This document shows positions 21,642 to 29,959 of a stretch of DNA of 55,771 nucleotides, piece by piece. The notes beneath the pieces were generated by a model. The model was not told where the DNA came from. It searched no databases and saw only the letters and a program-made list of their open reading frames with translations. The stretch lies in NCBI GenBank assembly GCA_013697055.1, contig JACCXK010000137.1, forward strand, positions 1 through 55,771, written 5' to 3'. Origin of the DNA: Alphaproteobacteria bacterium (GTDB lineage Bacteria; Pseudomonadota; Alphaproteobacteria; Micropepsales; Micropepsaceae). Position 1 is the first letter of the stretch; each line of letters begins with the position of its first letter. The position numbers and the translations under genes are program-made.

Positions 21642-21671
21642 GCCAAATCTCTCCAGCGGCGTTTAGGACCC

Positions 21672-22564
21672 ATGCGTCTTCTCCTCATCGCCGCCCTTGC
21701 TCTCCTGGCCGCCGCGCCTGCTGCGGCCGTGCCGGCATCCCCTGCGCCCGTGCGCCCCACCCTGACCACCGACAGCGGCCTGACCTACAGCGAATGGCTG
21801 CCCAGGGGATTTGCGCTCCATCATCATGACGTGCCGCTGATTCTGTTCAGCCATGGCTTTGGTGGCTGCGCCCAGCAGTCGCGCACCCTGACCCAGGCGC
21901 TGGCCGATGCCGGCTATGCCGTTCTGGCGCCCAACCACCAGGACAAGGGCTGCGAGCGCTACACCACCGGCATGGCGGCCGGCATGTGGAAGATGATGAC
22001 TGGGCAAGGGCCAGACAAGCCGTTCAGCAAGGACGCCGAATGGGACGCCGGCACCGAGGTCAGCCGTGCCAGGACACCAAAGCCCTGCTGGATTTCGTCC
22101 TGAGCCATGAGCCTTACAAAAGCGCGCTCGATCCGGAGCGCGTCGGCCTGATGGGCCATTCGCTGGGCGGCTATACCGTGCTGGGGCTGGCGGGGGCGTG
22201 GCCGGAATGGCGTGACCCGCGCTTCAAGGCGGTGCTGGCGCTGGCGCCCTATTCCTTGCCTTTCATGACCAAGGAGACGCTGGGCAAGATCGGGATCCCC
22301 ACCATGTATATGGGCGGCACCGGCGACATGCTGATAAGCGCCGAGACGGTGGCGCAAAGCTATGCCATGACGCCAGCCCCCAAATATCTGGTGATCCTGA
22401 ATGGCGCCGGGCATTTTTCCTTCACCGAACTTAACATGACGCATCAGGCGACCATCGCGGCCTATGCCGCGGGCTTCTTCGACCGCACGCTGAAGGAAAA
22501 GCCGGCGCCAAGGCTGGACCAGCCCGCCGGCAGCCAGGTCGCGCAATATGAGCACAGCCCCTAA
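21672..22564 (+). pseudogene. Exported alpha/beta hydrolase (dienelactone-hydrolase-like), one-base frameshift
   Basis: The first frame gives a signal peptide (MRLLLIAALALLAAAPAAA) and the hydrolase N-half with ILFSHGFGGCAQQS. It runs into a stop at 22101-22103. The second frame continues the same protein from about 22073 with ALLDFVLSHEPYK, the nucleophile motif GLMGHSLGGY, the acid in GGTGDM and the His in GAGHFSF. Adding one C in the GTGCCAGG stretch near 22068-22072 restores a protein of about 297 residues. This is either a true recent frameshift or a homopolymer sequencing error. The protein would be periplasmic. Confidence 0.8.
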
Positions 22565-22570
22565 AGCGCA

Positions 22571-22661
22571 ATCCGGAAAATCGGAATCGATTTTCCGGTA
22601 GATGGCGCGACAAACCAAAAATCCAGACAAGATCCGATTTCAAAGAAATCGGATCTTGTCT
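22571..22661. terminator. Two strong hairpins between convergent genes
   Basis: CCGGAAAATCG/CGATTTTCCGG forms one hairpin. A 16-base perfect stem pairs 22625-22640 with 22646-22661 (AGACAAGATCCGATTT with its complement). They lie between the hydrolase and the Rsm22-like gene, and probably act as terminators on both strands. No long T-run follows. Confidence 0.5.
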
Positions 22662-23604
22662 AGAACAGGTCGCCCCATTCCCGCTTGCGCACCATGCGGT
22701 ACGCATCCTTGTCACGCGACGCCACGAACTGCGCCCGCAGGCCGGTTTCATCACACAGCTTGAACGTCAGGCCGGGCTTTGTTTCCAGCGGCGGTGCCAG
22801 AATAAGGGCGCCGCTGCTGACCTTGTCTCTTGTCACCACAACATAGGCATAACGCTCGTCCTCGAACGGCACGTTCGCGCCCTTGAGCAGCATGTGATCG
22901 CGGCTACGCGGCAGGCGCTGGGAAAAATGGCACCAGTCATCGCCCGAGATGGGGCAGTTGTTGTCGTGGGTGCACGGCGCGGCGACATGCGCGCCGTCCG
23001 CGATCAGTGCGGTGCGCGCGGCGCGGATGCGGGCAAAACCATCCGGCGTGCCGGGCTCGACCAGCGCCAGCACCCGCGCACCCGAGGCCCACAAATGCCG
23101 CGCGGTTGCCGCCGCCGAAGCTTCCGGCAATTCGGCCAGCACATAGCTGGCGACGGTGAGATCGGCTTGCGGCTTGTCTGCGCCCAGATCGCCACCGACG
23201 ATGTCCGCTCGCGCCAACAGACCGCCATCGGCCAGCTTGCGCGCGAGCGCGCGCAGCGCCGGATTGTGATCCAGCATGGTGACGGTTTCGATCCCCGGCC
23301 ATTGCGTCACCGCCGCCCAGCTTGCCGCGCCGGTACCGGCGCCGACGTCCAGCAGGCTGGCAGGGGCAAAATCCGGCATTACTTCAGCCAGGCGCGCAAA
23401 CACCGCGGCGCAGGCCGCAGTGGTGGCCGGCATGCGCGCCACGGCATAGGCCGCCGCATCGGCCGGGGTGACGATGGCTTGGCTCGTGGCGCCCTTGCGG
23501 TAGCCGGCCGACTGTTTGCGCGCGGCTGCGACCATGTCCGCGCGCGGCACCCCTTCCAGCAGGGCCGCGATGGCAGTGGTTAAAGCGGGCGGCAGTTGCA
23601 TCAA
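22660..23604 (-). CDS. Rsm22-like ribosomal small-subunit methyltransferase
   Basis: This 314-residue protein matches the Rsm22 family of SAM-dependent methyltransferases linked to the small ribosomal subunit. The SAM motif LLDVGAGTGAASWAA is near residue 84 and motif II is SYVLAELPE near 153. Cys residues in CTHDNNCPISGDDWCHFSQR near 212-230 fit the zinc or Fe-S site of this family. Met2 (23601) is an equally likely start. It is divergent from grxD. Confidence 0.85.
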   Translation of the reverse strand: MMQLPPALTTAIAALLEGVPRADMVAAARKQSAGYRKGATSQAIVTPADAAAYAVARMPATTAACAAVFARLAEVMPDFAPASLLDVGAGTGAASWAAVTQWPGIETVTMLDHNPALRALARKLADGGLLARADIVGGDLGADKPQADLTVASYVLAELPEASAAATARHLWASGARVLALVEPGTPDGFARIRAARTALIADGAHVAAPCTHDNNCPISGDDWCHFSQRLPRSRDHMLLKGANVPFEDERYAYVVVTRDKVSSGALILAPPLETKPGLTFKLCDETGLRAQFVASRDKDAYRMVRKREWGDLF

Positions 23605-23693
23605 AATCCAGCGGAAACGGGGGTTTCCGGGCCGTCTTGACCCATTGCCACACCGTGCTTAGATCATACTTGAGTTTCAGCGAGAGTTCCCAA

Positions 23694-24026
23694 ATGTCCG
23701 ATGTCCAGGCCCGTATTGCCGACGAAGTGAAAAGCAGCGACGTGCTGCTGTTCATGAAGGGCACTCCCGGCTTTCCCCAGTGCGGCTTCTCGGCCGTGAC
23801 GGTGCAGATCCTGTCCCACATCGGCGTCAAGTTCAAAGCCATCAATGTGCTGGAAGACCCCGAAATCCGCGACGGCATCAAGGCCTATTCCAACTGGCCG
23901 ACCATCCCCCAGCTTTATGTGAAGGGCGAGTTTGTCGGCGGCTGCGACATCATCAAGGAAATGTTCGAGCAGGAAGAGCTGGTGCCCTTCCTGGAGCAGC
24001 ATGGCGTGGCGCTGGAAAGCGCTTAA
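23694..24026 (+). CDS. grxD: Monothiol glutaredoxin, Grx4 type
   Basis: This 110-residue protein has the CGFS active site (FPQCGFSAVTV, about residues 27-37), a TIPQLY-containing glutathione site and GGCDIIKEM. CGFS glutaredoxins carry Fe-S clusters together with BolA proteins, and a bolA-like gene lies 2 kb upstream. ATG 23694 gives the usual N-terminus MSDVQARI. It is followed by a terminator. Confidence 0.95.
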   Translation: MSDVQARIADEVKSSDVLLFMKGTPGFPQCGFSAVTVQILSHIGVKFKAINVLEDPEIRDGIKAYSNWPTIPQLYVKGEFVGGCDIIKEMFEQEELVPFLEQHGVALESA

Positions 24027-24200
24027 TTTTGACCCCCATCCGTCGCAACTCGGGTTTGCTCCGCAAACACCTCGTTGCGCCGTTCGGCCATCTTGGCCGA
24101 TGGCCTCACTCCCCCTCCAGCGGCTTCGCCGCGAAGGGGAAGGTATCTTTCGGATGCGGAATGCCTCGCTCGAGCCTAGACGCCTCCGCCATGCGCCAAT

Positions 24201-24240
24201 AAAAAGCCCGCCATTTCTGGCGGGCTTTTTCTTTGTCTTT
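24201..24240. terminator. Bidirectional rho-independent terminator
   Basis: The stem AGCCCGCCA/TGGCGGGCT is preceded by AAAAA and followed by TTTTT. It can therefore terminate grxD transcripts on the plus strand and rpsD transcripts on the minus strand. Confidence 0.85.
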
Positions 24241-24248
24241 TTGGCCGA

Positions 24249-24863
24249 TCAGCGCGAGTAAAATTCGACGATCAGATGCGGCTCCATCTGCACGGCGTAG
24301 GGAACGTCCGCCAGCTTGGGGGTGCGCAGCAGCTTGACCGACTTGGCTTCGCTGACTTCCAGGAAGTCCGGCGTGTCGCGTTCGGCGCTCTTGGAAGCTT
24401 CCAACACCAGCGCCATTTCGCGGGCCTTGGGACCCAGCTCGATCGTGTCCTTTTCGGTCACATGGTACGAGGCGATGGTGACGCGGCGGCCATTGACCTT
24501 GACGTGGCCGTGGCTGACCAGCTGGCGGGCGGCGAACGGGGTCGGCACGAACTTGGCGCGATAGACCACCGTATCCAGGCGGGTCTCCAACAGGCCAATC
24601 ATGTTCTCGCCGGTGTCGCCGGGGCGGCGGGCGGCGTCAGTGTAGTACTTGCGGAACTGGCGCTCGGTGATGTTACCGTAATAGCCCTTGAGCTTCTGCT
24701 TGGCCTGCAGCTGGGTGCCATAGTCGCTGAGCTTCTTGGCGCGGCGCTGGCCGTGCTGGCCCGGACCATAGGAGCGCTTGTTGACCGGGCTCTTGGGACG
24801 GCCCCAGATATTCTCGCCCATGCGGCGGTCGAGCTTGTACTTGGAATTTTGGCGCTTGCTCAT
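24249..24863 (-). CDS. rpsD: 30S ribosomal protein S4
   Basis: This 204-residue primary 16S-binding protein starts with [20 protein letters not shown] from ATG 24863. The S4 RNA-binding domain includes [15 protein letters not shown] and [18 protein letters not shown]. As usual in alphaproteobacteria it stands alone, not in the alpha operon. Confidence 0.97.
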   Translation of the reverse strand: MSKRQNSKYKLDRRMGENIWGRPKSPVNKRSYGPGQHGQRRAKKLSDYGTQLQAKQKLKGYYGNITERQFRKYYTDAARRPGDTGENMIGLLETRLDTVVYRAKFVPTPFAARQLVSHGHVKVNGRRVTIASYHVTEKDTIELGPKAREMALVLEASKSAERDTPDFLEVSEAKSVKLLRTPKLADVPYAVQMEPHLIVEFYSR

Positions 24864-25089
24864 CAGTCCTGCTTTTCGAATTTGGGTCCGGCAGGGTGCC
24901 GGAAAGGCGCGCACTATATGCAGCGACTTCCTTATGTCAAACGCATGCAACCACAGGTTTAGTATGCAATATCTTGCTTAGTATTATCAATGGCTTGTGC
25001 CATTATCACGCGCACAATTTTTCCGTTGCCACGCAAATGTTTACGCCGACCTGCGGAACCGGGGCCGCCACCTTGGGTTTTCTCAGGGC

Positions 25090-25275
25090 ATGGCGTTTCT
25101 CATCAAATACATCAAGGACGGCGCGTTCGTAGCCACCGAGCCTTGCGCCGGGACCCTGGACGAAGCCACCAAATCGGCCACCACCGGGGTGAAAGTGCAT
25201 CGGGCCGAAGTGGCCGCCGTCATGGACGCCAAGGATCTCGATGGCGCCCCCAAGGCGCTGGTGACGGCGGATTGA
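25090..25275 (+). CDS. Small protein of unknown function
   Basis: This 61-residue frame starts at ATG 25090 (MAFLIKYIKDGAFVATEPCAG), just after TCAGGGC. The composition is GC-rich and like the flank, so it is not island DNA. It lies 122 bases before the tRNA-Leu fragment. No family is recognised. The frame may be real, but the support is only codon usage and position. Confidence 0.45.
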   Translation: MAFLIKYIKDGAFVATEPCAGTLDEATKSATTGVKVHRAEVAAVMDAKDLDGAPKALVTAD

Positions 25276-25397
25276 AGGACGCGCGGTCCCGTCCTAGGCT
25301 TGCCGCATGAGACCCACGGCGCTGCTGTCCCCTGTCCCGCAATGCGCGCGCGCCGCAATCGCCTCTCCCATGCGATTACGATAGAGCTTCACAACAC

Positions 25398-25437
25398 GGC
25401 CCCGTGGCGGAACTGGTAGACGCACCGGACTTAAAAT
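25398..25437 (+). pseudogene. 5' half of host tRNA-Leu(UAA), cut in the anticodon loop
   Basis: The sequence gives the acceptor strand GGCCCCG, the D-arm and the 5' side of the anticodon stem (CCGGA), then the loop CTTAAAA. From 25437 on it no longer follows a tRNA. The missing 3' half lies 24.6 kb away at 50000-50056. The halves fit: acceptor GGCCCCG pairs with TGGGGCC (one G-U), the variable arm GTTCC/GGGAC and T-arm GTCTG/CAGAC fold, and CCA is encoded. Joined length is 88-89 nt. The anticodon is UAA. Confidence 0.95.
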
Positions 25438-25441
25438 ACAG
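25430..25441 (+). other. attL core
   Basis: The host anticodon loop CTTAAAA is joined to the island arm TACAG. The 5' arm is the host anticodon stem CCGGA. Confidence 0.85.
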
Positions 25442-25493
25442 ATACGTGATGATACATCAGTTCAGAACCACTCACTTAGCTGTCCGCAGTGTC

Positions 25494-25511
25494 ACTACCC
25501 GATGACTACCC
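25494..25511 (+). promoter_or_regulatory. Tandem ACTACCC motifs, putative left arm-type recombinase sites
   Basis: Two copies of ACTACCCG occur 11 bases apart (25494 and 25505), about 57 and 68 bases from the core. A matching pair occurs at the right end (49917 and 49930), in the same orientation. Tyrosine recombinases of the lambda type bind such arm repeats. The assignment is inference from position and symmetry. Confidence 0.5.
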
Positions 25512-25512
25512 G

Positions 25513-25863
25513 ATGAGCCACGGCGTTCCTCAGTTAAACGTACTTGAAAAATTTGCGACGACCATCCGTAGCGAATGGGATCGGCAGCCGAAGGATGCGT
25601 TCAAACTCGCCGCACTTTGTAGGAGGGCCCAAGCTGCAGTTCCCCTCCATGAACGGGCATTACTTATTGCGAAAATTGGCATCGACAAGTCTACCTTTTC
25701 GAAGCTTGTAAATATCGACCTCGACGAGCGGTTAAAGGTCGTCTGGGTCCGGGCGACGCTTCCGAACCATTATCCTACGTTGGACTGCATCAGGCGCTTT
25801 ACGGACTACCAGCTCGCGGCCGCGCTTGATGACGGGATAATAACGCAGGAAACGCGCACCTGA
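25513..25863 (+). CDS. Putative DNA-binding/replication-type regulator at the attL end
   Basis: This 116-residue protein starts at ATG 25513. GTG 25489 is an alternative that would put the arm-site repeats inside the gene. The central part IGIDKSTFSKLVNIDLDERL resembles a helix-turn-helix, and LPNHYPTLDCIRRFTDYQL with DDGIITQET resembles a motif seen in plasmid and phage regulators. It is the first island gene and points inward from the captured tRNA promoter. It could be an excision or integration regulator. Function not proven. Confidence 0.55.
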   Translation: MSHGVPQLNVLEKFATTIRSEWDRQPKDAFKLAALCRRAQAAVPLHERALLIAKIGIDKSTFSKLVNIDLDERLKVVWVRATLPNHYPTLDCIRRFTDYQLAAALDDGIITQETRT

Positions 25864-26374
25864 GACTGAACGGGGACCGTGCTCGCAAGGGGTTTGTCCA
25901 ATACCAATGGTACTACACCTCAGGGCAGAGAGCCTTTCAGAAAGGCCCTAGAACGCTCGAGGCACTGTTCGCTGCCTGATGGATGCGTCGCGGCCTTCCG
26001 TCGGTTGACCGCGTCTCTTCCAAGTCGCTGAGGGGCCGGCATAAGCTGTTTGACATTGTGAATTTACCCGAAAGGGTTCGTGCTCCAATCTGGAGCATGC
26101 AAACGACCGCCTTGGGATGCCAGAAGCGGTTCCTCCCAGCCCGCGAGCAAAAATCCTCCCTGGCCCAAGCCTTGGCATAATACTGTTTGCTTTGGGTCAT
26201 AAGCGGACATTCCGCCCCGGCACCTGAATGTCCGCTTTACCCCCAAAGCGGTCATTCGTTCGAGGGCAGCCCAATGGCTGCTTCTGACCCAAAGCGGACA
26301 CTCGTTCCTCCGACGCCTGAAGAGGAGCCCCCGTACAAGTTTCCTGGTCCCTTCTGCCACCAAAGGTGCTGTTT
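25864..26374. other. No confident gene; contains a twin-hairpin repeat
   Basis: Competing short frames overlap without ribosome sites or family similarity. The only structure I see is repeat copy A at 26190-26302. Confidence 0.5.
26190..26302 (+). repeat. Twin-hairpin repeat, copy A
   Basis: A half-unit (GGGTCATAAGCGGACATTC) is followed by a full unit: TGTCCGCTTT...AAAGCGGTCA, a spacer, then GCTTCTGACCCAAAGCGGAC. This is the same family as the copies at 27554, 30580, 32540, 33564, 35706, 36388 and 38886. Confidence 0.75.
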
Positions 26375-26399
26375 GGAACAATCCCAAGGCAGCGGCGTT
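26375..26399 (+). promoter_or_regulatory. EcfG-type (general stress) promoter before the dodecin gene
   Basis: GGAAC (26375-26379), a 16-base spacer and CGTT (26396-26399) match the alphaproteobacterial EcfG consensus exactly. Downstream lie a possible microprotein and the dodecin gene on the same strand. Confidence 0.7.
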
Positions 26400-26439
26400 G
26401 ATGTTCTAGCGGTTCTAGTGACGGAGACGGAGCTGCCAA

Positions 26440-26514
26440 ATAAACAACGTCTTCTATATCGTCGGTCTTATAGTCATAGTCCCAGTTGTGCTCGGTTATT
26501 TTGGGCTCCGCTGA
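26440..26514 (+). pseudogene. Membrane microprotein reading frame with ATA in place of a start codon
   Basis: The frame codes NNVFYIVGLIVIV and ends YFGLR-stop, a 24-residue single-span peptide. It closely resembles the coupled microprotein at 44071 (YLVGLVVVV...). The first codon is ATA, seven bases after GGAG, where ATG would be expected. It may be a decayed copy, an ATA start, or a base error. It lies between an EcfG-type promoter and dodecin. Confidence 0.4.
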
Positions 26515-26554
26515 GCTGGGCAGCCGTGAGAATTTTCAATCTTAGGAGAGAGAT

Positions 26555-26755
26555 TTGGCTATTGCGAAGGTAATTGAAGTCATCGCCAGTTCCCCGAAGG
26601 GGTTTGAAGATGCGGTGTCAAAGGGGATTGCGAAGGCATCCGAGACTGTCACCGGAATCGAAGGTGCTTGGGTTAAGGAAATGAAGGTCGTCGTGAACAA
26701 GGGTAAAGTTACCGCATGGCGAGTGATCCTCTCCATCACCTTTATTGTTGAATAG
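26555..26755 (+). CDS. Dodecin family protein
   Basis: This 66-residue protein forms, by family, a hollow dodecamer that stores flavin. The start is TTG 26555, preceded by AGGAGAGAG. The core VIEVIASSPKGFEDAVSKGI and WVKEMKVVVNKGKV match dodecins, including the flavin-stacking Trp. A perfect EcfG-type promoter lies 156 bases upstream, which fits a stress-induced role. Confidence 0.92.
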   Translation: MAIAKVIEVIASSPKGFEDAVSKGIAKASETVTGIEGAWVKEMKVVVNKGKVTAWRVILSITFIVE

Positions 26756-27088
26756 CGAGCGTCTGGCCTATCGGTTTAAATCGATATAAACCGAAGCGCG
26801 TTGGGCCCTTTAGCGCATCGAATAGCTGCGCATGGCCTTCTGCGCTGGCACCGCAGCGTCCCTAAAGGCGCAAAGCAGTTCTCTTCACTAGTGAAAACTG
26901 AAATGCCTGGCTCACCAACCTTGAGCTCGAGCCCGGTCTTACCCTGACAAAATATCAGGTTGACCTAATTGGAAGATTACTGGAGCGCGCCCTGGGGCTT
27001 GGCTAAGACCCATGGCCAGGGTTTGCAGTCACTGATAATCTACCGCGGCCCCTTAGAGGGCTAAAAAAAATAACGGGGTGGAATCAGA
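26756..27088. other. No gene seen
   Basis: I see one short inverted repeat (CGGTTTA/TAAACCG near 26773-26794) and no coding frame with support. Confidence 0.5.
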
Positions 27089-27343
27089 ATGGATGCTCAA
27101 GGTCTTCTTATTTGGTTGGTTATTGGTGCAGTTGCCGGCTGGCTCGCAGGCACATTGGTGAAAGGCGGCGGGTTCGGACTCGTTGGCGACATTATCGTGG
27201 GTATCGTCGGTGCCTTCATTGGCGGATTCCTCGCGGGCGCACTTCATATCAGCATTGGCAGCGGAATAATTTCATCGATCCTTACTGCCACCGTCGGTGC
27301 GGTTCTGTTGATCCTTTTGGTGCGGATGATAAAGCGGGAATGA
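27089..27343 (+). CDS. GlsB/YeaQ/YmgE family stress membrane protein
   Basis: This 84-residue protein has three membrane segments with Gly-rich cores (LIWLVIGAVAGWLAGTLVKG, GLVGDIIVGIVGAFIGGFLAG and a C-terminal span). It matches the transglycosylase-associated/GlsB family, which is commonly stress-induced. It is followed by a strong terminator. Confidence 0.93.
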   Translation: MDAQGLLIWLVIGAVAGWLAGTLVKGGGFGLVGDIIVGIVGAFIGGFLAGALHISIGSGIISSILTATVGAVLLILLVRMIKRE

Positions 27344-27387
27344 GGACAGGCCTTGTTACATGGAGGCTAGTTAGAGACTCTGGAGAA

Positions 27388-27420
27388 AGGCCCAGGTTTA
27401 TCGCTGGGTCTTTTTCTTTT
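27388..27420 (+). terminator. Rho-independent terminator
   Basis: Stem GCCCAG/CTGGGT followed by TTTTTCTTTT, 45 bases after the GlsB-like gene. Confidence 0.85.
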
Positions 27421-27553
27421 GTACGCGCAGCTAAAGAAAGATCATGACCAAAGAAGAACGTGTGGGGCTGCGCTGGACTGACCAGTGCGCCGTATTCGCT
27501 CCAGCAGCGACTCGACCTAAGCCATAGCGCGGCAAAATTATAGAGTCCTGACG

Positions 27554-27630
27554 AATGTCCGCTTTTGGCGCAAAGCAGACATTGGTACAGCCAGGCCTGA
27601 ATGGCCGATCCTGGCCCAAAGCATACATTC
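27554..27630 (+). repeat. Twin-hairpin repeat, copy B
   Basis: TGTCCGCTTTTGGCGCAAAG then CAGACA forms the first hairpin. A degenerate second hairpin with CTGGCCCAAAGC follows after the usual 20-base spacer. Confidence 0.8.
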
Positions 27631-27709
27631 GGGAGATGGCAGAGGTCAAAAACTGGCAAGTCGGCTGATGCGACGAGACCGAGGAGGGCGCTTGAGTTAC
27701 ACTAATCTC

Positions 27710-28094
27710 ATGGAAAGCAACGCGCCCCTCTGGCTCCCCCGCCAACAGTCCGAAGACTGCGCGCATGCGCGTGCCTATCTCGGTCTGCTCTTTGCGCCGC
27801 GCGCCGCTGTAGCGCTGGCAAAAGCGCTGGGTAAAGCTCCAGTCACCCTCCATGCAGCCAAGGATATTGTCCGTGCTGCACGGCTGGCTCCGCTGCGAGC
27901 CACCAACGCCAAGGTCGCCGCGAACCTCAGGAAGATCGCCAAGGGCAAGAAGTTGCCGCCTATCCTGCTGGTGCGGGGGCGACGCCACACTGGATCTGCC
28001 CCTCATCGTGGCCGACGGTATGCACCGCCTATCCGCAGCTTGGTATGCTGATGAGACTTCGGCAGTTGCCTGCTGTCTGGTGGGCAGACCTTAG
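27710..28094 (+). pseudogene. ParB/sulfiredoxin-like protein, frameshifted
   Basis: The first frame from ATG 27710 reads MESNAPLWLPRQQSEDCAHA through KGKKLPPILLVRG. The continuation DATLDLPLIVADGMHRLSA is in another frame and ends at 28094. One extra G in the five-G run at 27975-27979 explains the shift. The repaired protein of about 127 residues has the ParB/Srx-like end with ADGMHRLSAAW. It is either a homopolymer error or real decay. Confidence 0.7.
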
Positions 28095-28273
28095 AGCTAA
28101 GTCCTTCGCATGCCGTGCCGGCGTAAGCATAGGCTTTGGTTTCTGAGTACGGCAAATCAATGTAAGGGTCCCGCATCTATCGCCGCGGGGCCATTTTCTT
28201 GCGGTAATGTCCGTGGACTCGGTGCTGTCAAGCGAATATTCTGGTTCAGAGAATTATCAAATTGTGAGGTAAT

Positions 28274-28714
28274 ATGCGTTTTGGGATTTTCGCTTTACTG
28301 GCGGTAAGCGCCACTCTTTGCGGTGGTGTTTTCGCCGCACCGATGCCTCCTGGCACCACTGCGGTCTGTAAAGACGGTAGCTATTCATCCGCTGCCTCGA
28401 AACGCGGCGCCTGCAGCAGTCACAAAGGGGTTGGCCAATGGATGGGCCCAACAGAAACTGCTGCACCAGCGCCCGTTGCATCCGCGCCCGAACCTGCACC
28501 CGGCCGTTCACCGATCATGCCCATGCCTTCCAAAAGCGCTCCCATGTCTTCTGCCATGACAGGAAGCGGTCAAGTGTGGGTGAACACCAAGTCTAAGGTC
28601 TATCATTGCCAAGGTGATCGCTGGTTTGGCAAAACCAAGGCGGGAAACTACATGACAGAGGCTGCTGCAGTTTCTGCCGGCGACAGGCCCGATCACGGTA
28701 GGGCCTGTCACTAA
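28274..28714 (+). CDS. Secreted DUF3761-like protein
   Basis: This 146-residue protein has a Sec signal peptide ending near VFAAP. TTAVCKDGSYSSAASKRGACSSHKGVGQW (about residues 29-57) fits the short DUF3761 Cys domain. A Pro/Ala linker follows, then GQVWVNTKSKVYHCQGDRWFGKTK, a common repeated pattern in secreted proteobacterial proteins. GAGG lies before ATG 28274. Confidence 0.8.
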   Translation: MRFGIFALLAVSATLCGGVFAAPMPPGTTAVCKDGSYSSAASKRGACSSHKGVGQWMGPTETAAPAPVASAPEPAPGRSPIMPMPSKSAPMSSAMTGSGQVWVNTKSKVYHCQGDRWFGKTKAGNYMTEAAAVSAGDRPDHGRACH

Positions 28715-28772
28715 AAGCAGGGTTCACTATTATCCTGCGATAGGCCCTAGCGTAGGCGGTGGGGCCTTTTGC
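28682..28772 (+). terminator. Two hairpins at the end of the DUF3761-like gene
   Basis: GACAGGCCC/GGGCCTGTC forms a nine-base stem overlapping the end of the gene. AGGCCC/GGGCCT followed by TTTT (28742-28770) looks like the actual terminator. Confidence 0.65.
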
Positions 28773-28912
28773 GTTTTGGCTGTTGGAAAATCCTTCCTGC
28801 GTCCCTAAAAGGACCGACCACTCTGTCATGTTGAGTTCATCCCTGATTTGCTCAAGGTTGGACATTCTGCGGGGTTCCGACATCTAGGACGAACTGCCGG
28901 GCGAAATGCGTT

Positions 28913-29461
28913 TCAAACCATCTTTTCCGCCTCGTCGGGGGACGGGAGCCGCCCCTGAGGCGTGAGCTGGTCTACCACCTCCGGCAGTTTCGCACTCAAA
29001 CCAGACATCAAGTCCTGTTTGGACATTCCCGTTTGCTCTAGGAGCCACTGGACACGTTCCGGGCCCAGCGCTTCTTCCAGCTGAGCAGGCCCGATTGCTT
29101 TATTAGGCCCAGACTCAATCCAGCTACTGGCCGTTTCGCCATGACCGTTGCTTTGGAAACGCTTAAGAAGGTCGCCAAGCCCGCCACTCAGAATTGCGCC
29201 AAGACCACCGCCTGCTAGCAGACCACCTAGACCGCCGCTCCCTAGGCCCGCGCCGGACAGGATACCTGCCAGCGGCCCCATGCCGGGGTTTTGCGTGTTT
29301 CCGCTGGAAGTTAGATCAGGGTGATTCCTACCAAGCATATCCGCTAAGCGCCCCTGCCCTCTAAATGTGCGATATGCAAGCACGCCCATCAAAGCCAACA
29401 TTAGCGGCGAGATACCGCTTCGCTGGTTTCCCGACGAGCCAAGAATATCAAGTAAGCCCAT
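28913..29461 (-). CDS. YidB-family (DUF937) protein
   Basis: This 182-residue protein starts MGLLDILGSSG. A Gly-rich middle (GLGSGGLGGLLAGGGLGA) is followed by the DUF937/YidB core with SWIESGPNKAIGPAQLEEALG and LLEQTGMSKQDLMSGLS. The function of YidB is unknown, but the gene is often in stress or envelope contexts. It lies 35 bases after the DUF3597 gene and probably shares its EcfG-type promoter. Confidence 0.88.
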   Translation of the reverse strand: MGLLDILGSSGNQRSGISPLMLALMGVLAYRTFRGQGRLADMLGRNHPDLTSSGNTQNPGMGPLAGILSGAGLGSGGLGGLLAGGGLGAILSGGLGDLLKRFQSNGHGETASSWIESGPNKAIGPAQLEEALGPERVQWLLEQTGMSKQDLMSGLSAKLPEVVDQLTPQGRLPSPDEAEKMV

Positions 29462-29496
29462 ATGAACGCCTCCGTGTTAGGTCGATAAGGTCAGGT

Positions 29497-29907
29497 TTAG
29501 TCCCGCAGTGAAGCAGGGACATGCCCACCATTCTCAGATAGCTTCTTCCATACGGCTTTCTGCAAGGCGATGTTTTGTTCGGCCGAGCCGTCAGCACCGG
29601 CATGGACATCAAGTTCCTTAGCCAAATCTTTGCGAGCGGACAGGCTTGAATCCAGGTCGAGCATTTTCAGAAGATCAACAATTGAAGTCTGCCAGTTACC
29701 GCCTCCGCCCTTTTTAGCGGCCAACTCTGTCAAGACCTTCTCCACATCGACCGGCTGGTTCGGGTTGGCTGGTTCAGCGGGCTTGGCACCAGAAGAGATC
29801 GGGTGCTGGGGAGTTGCGGGGGACTGCACCGGACTCGTTCCAGAGGGCGGCAACTGCGTTCCTCCAATACTAAAGATCTTGCTCAGTATTGTGCCGAAAA
29901 TGCTCAT
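29497..29907 (-). CDS. DUF3597 protein
   Basis: This 136-residue protein starts at ATG 29907 (MSIFGTILSKIFSI). After a Pro-rich linker, the domain with VDVEKVLTELAAKKGGGGNW and SIVDLLKMLDLDSSLSARKDLAKEL fits DUF3597. AAGGA lies before the start. A perfect EcfG-type promoter is at 29935-29959 on this strand, giving a two-gene stress operon with YidB. Confidence 0.88.
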   Translation of the reverse strand: MSIFGTILSKIFSIGGTQLPPSGTSPVQSPATPQHPISSGAKPAEPANPNQPVDVEKVLTELAAKKGGGGNWQTSIVDLLKMLDLDSSLSARKDLAKELDVHAGADGSAEQNIALQKAVWKKLSENGGHVPASLRD

Positions 29908-29934
29908 CGGGGTTCCTTTGATGTCTCGGGCGTG

Positions 29935-29959
29935 AACGTTTTTCCAACACAAATGTTCC
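29935..29959 (-). promoter_or_regulatory. EcfG-type promoter for the DUF3597-YidB operon
   Basis: On the minus strand GGAAC (29959-29955), 16 bases and CGTT (29938-29935) match the consensus exactly. The start codon follows 27 bases after the -10 element. Confidence 0.75.
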
